The notes under the pieces: model-generated
Seen by the model: the letters and a program-made list of their open reading frames with translations, nothing else
Told to the model about the DNA's origin: nothing
Databases searched by the model: none
Origin: Hyphococcus aureus
GTDB taxonomy: Bacteria > Pseudomonadota > Alphaproteobacteria > Caulobacterales > Parvularculaceae
Reading direction: 5' to 3'
DNA length: 64,000 bases
Assembly (NCBI RefSeq): GCF_042643165.1
Contig: NZ_JBHRSH010000002.1
Location: forward strand, 558,001 to 622,000
Part shown: piece by piece, positions 58,820 to 64,000 of the stretch
Numbering within the stretch: the stretch's first letter is position 1
How the letters are laid out: each line of letters opens with the position of its first letter
Translations under genes and position numbers: made by a program

Positions 58820-59947
58820 CTAGAGTTTCGCGGCGATGTCGGCGCCTTCGCGCAGCACCTTGAGCTTTTTCCAGGTGACGTCCGGATCAATCTTGCCATA
58901 GCCGGCGAACGTCCCAAAACCGCAATCGGTTGAGGCGATGACGCGGTCCTTGCCGACAATGTTGATAAAGCGCTCCAGCCGCTGGGCGACCAGTTGCGGA
59001 TGCTCCACATAGTTCGAACAGGTGTCGATGAGACCCGGCGCCAGCTTCTTTTCATCTGGAATTTTCGCATCACGCCAGACGGTCCACTCATGCTCGTGAC
59101 GCGGATTGGCCGCCTCAAACAAGATGGTGGCCGGACGCGCCTTCAGAATAACATCGATGACCTTTTCAAGATCAATGTCGCAATCATGGGGACCTTCATA
59201 ATTGCCCCAGCAAACATGCATGCGCATGCGGTCCGCGGGAATGCCTTCCGTGGCTGCGTTTAACGCCTCTACATTCGCCTCGGCGATTTTCAGAAACTCC
59301 TCGTCTGTTGCGTTTTGAAATCCTGTATGGCGCGACATGGCGAGATCGGGACAGTCGAACTGAATGTCAAAACCGGCCTCAATGATCGCGTCATATTCAG
59401 GGCGCATTGCGGCGCCCAGATCCGCGAGATATGCCTCATGAGTTGGATAATGACGGTTGGTCTGAAACGCTGAGATAAGCCCCGGCGAGGCGGAGTTCAT
59501 AAAAGCTTTTACGCCCTTGCCGTTTTTCTCCAGCGCTTTTTTGAAACGGCGAATGTCTTCATGGGCGGGCTCTAGATTCACCAACTTGACCGGTCCAATA
59601 CAGGACGCGCGGGTAAATTCCTGCGAGCCCATGATCGCCGACAGCTTTTTCGCGAGATCGGGATGCGCCGCCAAATCCTTCGCGGGCTGCCTGTCCACAT
59701 GGCCGCCAAAGCCCTCAAGCCGCTCCGTCATGTAGGTCGAATAGCCGACCTTACCGAGCTCACCGTCACTGACAATCGTCACCCCCGCAGCGATCTGTTT
59801 CGCGACAGCTTCATCAATCGCCGCCTGAACAATGCGGTCGAATTCATCTACATCGTATTCTTCACCGTGATCGCGGGCGAGCAACGGTTTCACCAGTTCG
59901 GGCCCACGCGGCAGACTGCCCACATGGGTCGTATCAATCAGGCTCAC
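58820..59947 (-). CDS. Stand-alone MetE C-terminal-like zinc methyltransferase (copy 1)
   Basis: A 375-residue MetE-C/UROD-fold protein lacking the MetE N-terminal domain. Zinc-site residues are H244-x-C246 (MRMHVCWGNYEG), E278 (TILFEAANPRHEHE) and C342 (STDCGFGTF), the same spacing as the other copy at 54850-55959. The N-terminus SLIDTTHVGSLPRGPELVKP and the FQNATDEEFLKIAEANVEAL segment are family-like. It begins inside the stop of the upstream CmcJ-like gene (four-base overlap), which ties the two functionally. Annotated relatives are called methionine synthases; another methyl donor, such as a methoxylated compound, is possible (inference). Confidence 0.87.
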   Translation of the reverse strand: MSLIDTTHVGSLPRGPELVKPLLARDHGEEYDVDEFDRIVQAAIDEAVAKQIAAGVTIVSDGELGKVGYSTYMTERLEGFGGHVDRQPAKDLAAHPDLAKKLSAIMGSQEFTRASCIGPVKLVNLEPAHEDIRRFKKALEKNGKGVKAFMNSASPGLISAFQTNRHYPTHEAYLADLGAAMRPEYDAIIEAGFDIQFDCPDLAMSRHTGFQNATDEEFLKIAEANVEALNAATEGIPADRMRMHVCWGNYEGPHDCDIDLEKVIDVILKARPATILFEAANPRHEHEWTVWRDAKIPDEKKLAPGLIDTCSNYVEHPQLVAQRLERFINIVGKDRVIASTDCGFGTFAGYGKIDPDVTWKKLKVLREGADIAAKL

Positions 59948-60798
59948 GAAGTCTTCTCTTTCTTCTGGAAATAGGCGATGGCGCGCACTTCATAACTCAC
60001 CCGTGTAACAGGGGCTATTTGACTGGCGTCGTGGAACGCGGTGTGCGGCGTTCGCCATGCATGGGAATGATCGGAGTCATGAAACTTGATGAACACGACT
60101 TCATCACGCGTCATATCCGGGAAGTACCACCAGCGATGACCGGGATTGTGAAAAAAGATCGTCGCGGCGACCATTTCCTCTTCACCCGGAATCGGATCGA
60201 AGCGGTGTTCATATGGCGGAATTTCGTCAACATCGACTTTAGTGTTTGAAACGCCTTCGTCATCATTGACCGTCGAGGCCTCGCATAAAGCCAGCGGCCA
60301 GTCCTGCGGCGGATCACTCAAAACACGCCACAAGCTGAAAATGATGAACCGGTCATAACCGGGGCCGCCCGGCGCTGTTTTTTCATACAGCATTTGCGCG
60401 ATTCTGTTGGACGTGAATTCGTTGAAGTCCACATGCGCTTCGGCGGCGGGCGGCTGAACGATCGCGCTTGTCGTCCCGCTGGTGCGCAATTGCCCGCCCA
60501 TGATAGCCACATGGTCAGCGCCTGTCATTTCCATCGCAATATGTTTTACTTCGTCATCATATATGGAAGAAATCTTCGCCTTGTCCTCGAAGTCGTCAAG
60601 CTTCGTCGGATAAGACGAAATTGCAAAACCATGTTCGTCAAGCGTGAAAGGCTTTTTCGCGTTGCGCGCATTGCGGATGGTTACCGGATAGGGCTGATAT
60701 TCGCCGGTGTTCACTTCCTCCCCCGGCGCCCAGAAACGCCGGTTGATTAAAGAAGTAGGTTTTAAATAAGAAATCTGGGCGTCAACGCTTTCACTCAT
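59944..60798 (-). CDS. CmcJ/NvfI-like (GA4 desaturase family) oxidoreductase
   Basis: A 284-residue protein resembling the CmcJ/NvfI group, iron-dependent oxygenase-like proteins known mainly from fungal and actinobacterial secondary metabolism and found widely in bacteria. Supporting segments: PYPVTIRNARNAKKPFTLDE near the N-terminus, VDFNEFTSNRIAQML, FIIFSLWRVLSDPP and the C-terminal WYFPDMTRDEVVFIKFHDS then AWRTPHTAFHD. Reaction unknown. ATG 60798 has GGGGAG upstream; the longer frame is not needed. Coupled to the MetE-like gene by a four-base overlap and preceded, 31 bases upstream, by an NTF2-like gene. Confidence 0.78.
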   Translation of the reverse strand: MSESVDAQISYLKPTSLINRRFWAPGEEVNTGEYQPYPVTIRNARNAKKPFTLDEHGFAISSYPTKLDDFEDKAKISSIYDDEVKHIAMEMTGADHVAIMGGQLRTSGTTSAIVQPPAAEAHVDFNEFTSNRIAQMLYEKTAPGGPGYDRFIIFSLWRVLSDPPQDWPLALCEASTVNDDEGVSNTKVDVDEIPPYEHRFDPIPGEEEMVAATIFFHNPGHRWWYFPDMTRDEVVFIKFHDSDHSHAWRTPHTAFHDASQIAPVTRVSYEVRAIAYFQKKEKTS

Positions 60799-60829
60799 GA
60801 CGAACTCCCCTTCAGGAATACAAAGACCC

Positions 60830-61552
60830 TCAATCCTTATAACCTTCGCGCGCACGGCTATTGTCGATTTCAACCGGCTTTCCGGTAACCGGGTGCGGAT
60901 AATGGAACGGCACGATATCCGTCGCCGGCCACAGCCGCGGCGCGGGATCGATCAACGCGTCAGGGCCGAGCGGATCTTCCGGATAGGTGACAGTAGCCAT
61001 GGGAATAAAGTCGATGGGGGTCTTGCCCCAACCATCCTGAAACGTGCCATGCCAATGCGGAAAATAGGCGAGCCGCGCGATTTTCCAGACGCCATCTTCA
61101 CGCACATACTCGTTTTCGTAGATGCCCCCTTCCCACCATTGGCGCTGGTCGCCACTGGCGCTTTCATGGGTGCCGGCCTGCATCATGGAGCGTCCGCGCA
61201 CCTTTGCGGTTTTGCGATCCGGCGCCACATCAATGATCATCTGCAATTGCGGATGATCGAGCAGCCAGCCATAGCGAGGTCCATTGTGATTGTCGGTGAA
61301 TGTCTTGCGGAAGCGTTCAATATAGAGCCGTTTAACGCCTTCTATCCCTTTATAGATGCCGCCCAGGAACCAGACCTCGCCATCTTTCGCGAAAAGATCG
61401 GCGACTTCATTATACTGGGACTTGTCGATGAAGTAGCCATAAGCATATTGCAGCTTGCGCACATCATTTATGTCCTGCTGCACGCCGAGGTCATGCTCCA
61501 GCGCTTCAATACGCTTCTCAAGCTTCGCCAACATGTCGGTGTCCGTCATCAA
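60830..61552 (-). CDS. NTF2-like (SnoaL-type) protein
   Basis: A 240-residue protein: a short N-terminal coiled coil (LEKRIEALEHDLGVQQDIND) followed by an NTF2-like/SnoaL_4 cone (LQYAYGYFIDKSQYNEVADL, FLGGIYKGIEGVKRLYIERF, WWEGGIYENEYVREDGVWKI) and a proline-rich tail. NTF2-like enzymes include dehydratases, isomerases and cofactor-free lyases; a sphingomonad lyase of lignin dimers that releases formaldehyde (LdpA) has this fold. Being first in a series that runs on to formaldehyde-oxidising genes makes a similar lyase role worth testing, but sequence alone does not show it. Confidence 0.75.
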   Translation of the reverse strand: MMTDTDMLAKLEKRIEALEHDLGVQQDINDVRKLQYAYGYFIDKSQYNEVADLFAKDGEVWFLGGIYKGIEGVKRLYIERFRKTFTDNHNGPRYGWLLDHPQLQMIIDVAPDRKTAKVRGRSMMQAGTHESASGDQRQWWEGGIYENEYVREDGVWKIARLAYFPHWHGTFQDGWGKTPIDFIPMATVTYPEDPLGPDALIDPAPRLWPATDIVPFHYPHPVTGKPVEIDNSRAREGYKD

Positions 61553-61771
61553 ATCCTCCCTTGCGCGGTGGCGGAATTATAGGGCGATCCCCATCCAATT
61601 CCAGTTCTCAACGCACCATCCAACAGCTCAAAGCCATAACAGAACGCCTTTAAGTGCAACATCATGCGCCATTCCGCGAAGCCTCTTCGACAGAGTAGTG
61701 AGATCGTTTCATCGATGCTTATGATCAGGCCAAATTTATCGAAATCGCCTCAGGACAGGGAGTAATACGCA

Positions 61772-62683
61772 ATGCGAGATTTCAAGGGTAAAACCGCTTT
61801 CATCACCGGCGGCGCATCCGGCGCCGGCTTTGGCCAGGCTTGTGTCTTTGGCGATGCAGGCTGCAAAATAGTGATCGCAGACATACGCCGCCCCGCCATT
61901 GACGAGGCGCTCGACAAACTGAAAGCGCGAGGGATCGAAGCCTATGGCGTCGAACTCGACATCACCGATCGCGCAGCCTACGCCGCCGCCGCCGATGAAG
62001 CCGAAAAGGCCATGGGTCCGGTAGAGCTGCTCTTTAACACAGCGGGCGTATCGATTTTTGGCCCGCTCGAAAAAGCATCCTATGATGACTATGACTGGAT
62101 TATGAACGTCAACTTTAATGGCGTCGTCAACGGCATGCAGACCTTCGTTCCACGCATGATCGAACGCGGCAAAGGCGGTTACATCACCAACACCGCCTCT
62201 CTTGGCTGCTTCGTCGCCGCAAGTGTCGCCGGCATTTACTCCGCCTCTAAATTTGCTGTGCACGGCATCACGATGGCGATGAAAGATGCGCTGACGCCAT
62301 ATGGCATTGGCGTCTCCGTTCTTTGCCCTGCGAACATCAAATCGAACATTGCGGAATCTGTGGACACGCGCCCGGCAAATTTGTCGAATTCCGGATATGA
62401 AGTCGATGAGGACGAATTACAGGCGCTGCGCGAGATTTACGCAGAAGGAATGGAGCCGGAAGAACTTGCCCAGCATACGAAAGCGGCAATGGAAAAAGAC
62501 CAGTTCTACATTATTCCATATCCGGAATCGCGTCCCATGCTCGAAATGGTTTTCAAACAGGTCATTGACGCTTTGCCGCCTATGGATAGCGACAAAGCAG
62601 GACAGGAGAAACGCCACAAGGCGATGATGCGCTATCAGGAAGCGCGGAAGGAAATGGACGCCAAGCGCTATAAAAAGAAATAG
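61772..62683 (+). CDS. Short-chain dehydrogenase/reductase
   Basis: A 303-residue classical SDR. Cofactor motif TAFITGGASGAGFGQACVFG, NAG-like motif LLFNTAGVSIFGPLE, catalytic S143 (NTASLGCF), Y156 and K160 (YSASKFAVHG). A C-terminal extension of about 50 residues is charged and helical, as in SDRs acting on bulky aromatic or steroid substrates. CAGGGAG precedes the start. Divergent from the NTF2-like gene across a 219-base control region, suggesting shared regulation. Confidence 0.92.
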   Translation: MRDFKGKTAFITGGASGAGFGQACVFGDAGCKIVIADIRRPAIDEALDKLKARGIEAYGVELDITDRAAYAAAADEAEKAMGPVELLFNTAGVSIFGPLEKASYDDYDWIMNVNFNGVVNGMQTFVPRMIERGKGGYITNTASLGCFVAASVAGIYSASKFAVHGITMAMKDALTPYGIGVSVLCPANIKSNIAESVDTRPANLSNSGYEVDEDELQALREIYAEGMEPEELAQHTKAAMEKDQFYIIPYPESRPMLEMVFKQVIDALPPMDSDKAGQEKRHKAMMRYQEARKEMDAKRYKKK

Positions 62684-62686
62684 CCG

Positions 62687-63946
62687 CTACAGACCGGGCG
62701 TTGGCTCCATAGCCTTCGCCCGCTTGATCGGCGCGGTTTCTGTCAGGAACAGGCCAACTATACCGGAAGCAATTGCAAAGCCGAAAATGATCCATAACGG
62801 CGCCGTCAATCCGAATTTGTCCGCCGCCATCCCCGCAAAAAACGGTGACAACACGCCGCCAAAAACTTCCCCCGTCGCCATGACCAGCGCAAGCACGGTC
62901 GCAATGTGGGGTGATTGAATCGTTTCAGACGGCACGGTCGCCATGAAAAGCGGGAAACAGCCATTGAGCGCCCACCCAAAGAAGAAGATGACCGCCAACA
63001 CCCAATAAGAGCCGTCGAAGAACATGGCGCCTAAGGGGAGGATTACGCCAAGAAACGGAATAATAACCAGCACCGGCTTGCGCCCGATCCGGTCAGAAAG
63101 CCCGGCGACGACAAAGCTGCCGACGGTTGCGGATATGCCGAGGGTGCCCATGAGCCAGCTCATCACACCTGGATCGACACCTTTCACCTGCGTTAGGTAA
63201 AGCGGCATAAACGCCCATGTAATCACCAGATACGAAACCAGCATGACCGAAACGATGGAGCAAACCACAATATTTTTATAGGAAAAGGCTTCCTTGAGGG
63301 TCAGCCTGTCCGACGCGCCTTCTGATTTCTCCTCAGCAGGCGGTTCATCAATGAACTTCCAGATCAACAGCGCTGTAACAATCCCCGGAATCCCCGCAAG
63401 GAAAAAGGCGCTTCGCCATCCCCAGGCGGCGGCGATAGCAACCAACAGCACCGGGGCGACGAACGACCCGAAAAAGTTTGACCCGAAATTCTGCATCACG
63501 CCCATTGCAAGACCGCGGTGACGTGGATCGACCTCGCGCACAACAAGGGCATGGGAGATCGGATTGATGGGCCCTTCCGCTGCGCCCATCAACAACCGGG
63601 CGCCGAGCAAAAGCAGAAATGATGTTGCGAGTCCCGACAGCACCGAGCAGAGAGAAAACACAACAATTGCGACAAGCAGAAACCCTTTGCGGTTTGCGGC
63701 TTTGTCCGATGCGGCGCTGATCAAAAGACCGGCGACCGCCCAGGTGAGCGAAAGCGCTGAGGCCAATATGCCAACATGCGTGTTGGTGAGATTCAGGTCA
63801 GGCTGAACAAATGGCATCAAAAAATTGAGCGCATTGCGATCAAAAAACACTATGCCGAAATTGAGGCTTAAGAGCGCCACCAGAACAATCTGATATGCTG
63901 CGCCTCTTTTGGGCGCCGCCATTGGCGCTGTTTGTTCTGCCGTCAC
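62687..63946 (-). CDS. MFS transporter, anion:cation symporter-like
   Basis: A 419-residue 12-helix major facilitator similar to the ACS/hexuronate-aromatic acid transporter group. Loop motif SAASDKAANRKGFLLV, GAAEGPINPISHALVV in helix 4-5, and GLSDRIGRKPVLVIIP in the second half. The start is GTG at 63946 with GAGGG upstream; an internal ATG at 63922 lacks a ribosome-binding site. Convergent with the SDR gene, three bases apart. It probably imports the organic acid that the neighbouring enzymes degrade (inference). Confidence 0.88.
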   Translation of the reverse strand: MTAEQTAPMAAPKRGAAYQIVLVALLSLNFGIVFFDRNALNFLMPFVQPDLNLTNTHVGILASALSLTWAVAGLLISAASDKAANRKGFLLVAIVVFSLCSVLSGLATSFLLLLGARLLMGAAEGPINPISHALVVREVDPRHRGLAMGVMQNFGSNFFGSFVAPVLLVAIAAAWGWRSAFFLAGIPGIVTALLIWKFIDEPPAEEKSEGASDRLTLKEAFSYKNIVVCSIVSVMLVSYLVITWAFMPLYLTQVKGVDPGVMSWLMGTLGISATVGSFVVAGLSDRIGRKPVLVIIPFLGVILPLGAMFFDGSYWVLAVIFFFGWALNGCFPLFMATVPSETIQSPHIATVLALVMATGEVFGGVLSPFFAGMAADKFGLTAPLWIIFGFAIASGIVGLFLTETAPIKRAKAMEPTPGL

Positions 63947-64000
63947 CGTACCCTCGCCTATTGCTTTATGTTTTGTCTGTTTTTTATACGCTAGCCGCGC

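Overview
The window looks like a chromosomal segment of a free-living alphaproteobacterium. The evidence is a moderate-to-high G+C content, an initiator tRNA with the A-U/G-C/G-C anticodon stem found in several alphaproteobacteria, a large PutA with a C-terminal extension, an aspS/rnd pairing, a soluble NAD-linked formate dehydrogenase, and a protocatechuate 4,5-cleavage operon of the sphingomonad type. I cannot name the genus from sequence alone. No rRNA, CRISPR array or replication origin was seen. Almost everything is dense operonic coding sequence.

Layout. (1) 1-7.6 kb: aspS and rnd, which are neighbours in many alphaproteobacteria, are separated here by a 3.5 kb accessory insertion. It carries an IS1595-family transposase, a tiny basic protein, a type I phosphoribosyltransferase-like protein and a Gly-linker protein with a DUF5343-like core. 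(2) 6.8-13.2 kb: N-formylglutamate amidohydrolase-like gene, YbdK-type carboxylate-amine ligase, tRNA-fMet, Ppx/GppA phosphatase, then a phage-shock regulon. In that regulon pspF is divergent from a sigma-54 promoter that first drives a 42-residue membrane peptide and then pspA, pspB, pspC and a small pspD-like gene. (3) 13.2-23.7 kb: 2OG-Fe(II) oxygenase, phenylalanine hydroxylase divergent from an Lrp-type regulator, EF-hand protein, a fatty-acid hydroxylase operon preceded by a perfect FNR box, two exported proteins, ndk, and a fatty acid beta-oxidation pair. (4) 23.9-29.8 kb: type B PutA and a LytS/LytTR two-component pair. (5) 29.8-42.6 kb: molybdenum cofactor genes (mobA, moeA, moaC, mog/moaB, moaE, moaD, moaA), formate-THF ligase, fdhD and formate dehydrogenase fdsGBA. 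(6) 42.7-54.9 kb: a LysR-type regulator with two N-terminal HTH domains, divergent from ligK, galD/ligU, a DUF1932 dehydrogenase, ligJ, ligI, ligA, ligB, ligC, an aldo/keto reductase, an aldehyde dehydrogenase and an MFS exporter. (7) 54.9-64 kb: two stand-alone MetE-C-like zinc methyltransferases surrounding the glutathione-dependent formaldehyde pathway (fghA, VOC protein, class III ADH), together with a CmcJ/NvfI-like oxidoreductase and an NTF2-like protein; then an SDR and an MFS transporter.

How it fits together. Protocatechuate is opened by LigAB and taken by LigC, LigI, GalD/LigU, LigJ and LigK to pyruvate and oxaloacetate. Formaldehyde is captured as S-hydroxymethylglutathione, oxidised by the class III ADH and hydrolysed by FghA to formate. 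Formate is then oxidised to CO2 by the Mo-dependent FdsGBA, whose cofactor is made by the adjacent moa/moe/mob genes, or is loaded onto tetrahydrofolate by Fhs. This is what a bacterium growing on methoxylated, lignin-type aromatics would need. The demethylase itself is not obvious, which makes the MetE-like/CmcJ-like/NTF2-like cluster the most interesting uncharacterised part. The other good candidates for new biology are the 42-residue psp peptide and the accessory insertion between aspS and rnd.
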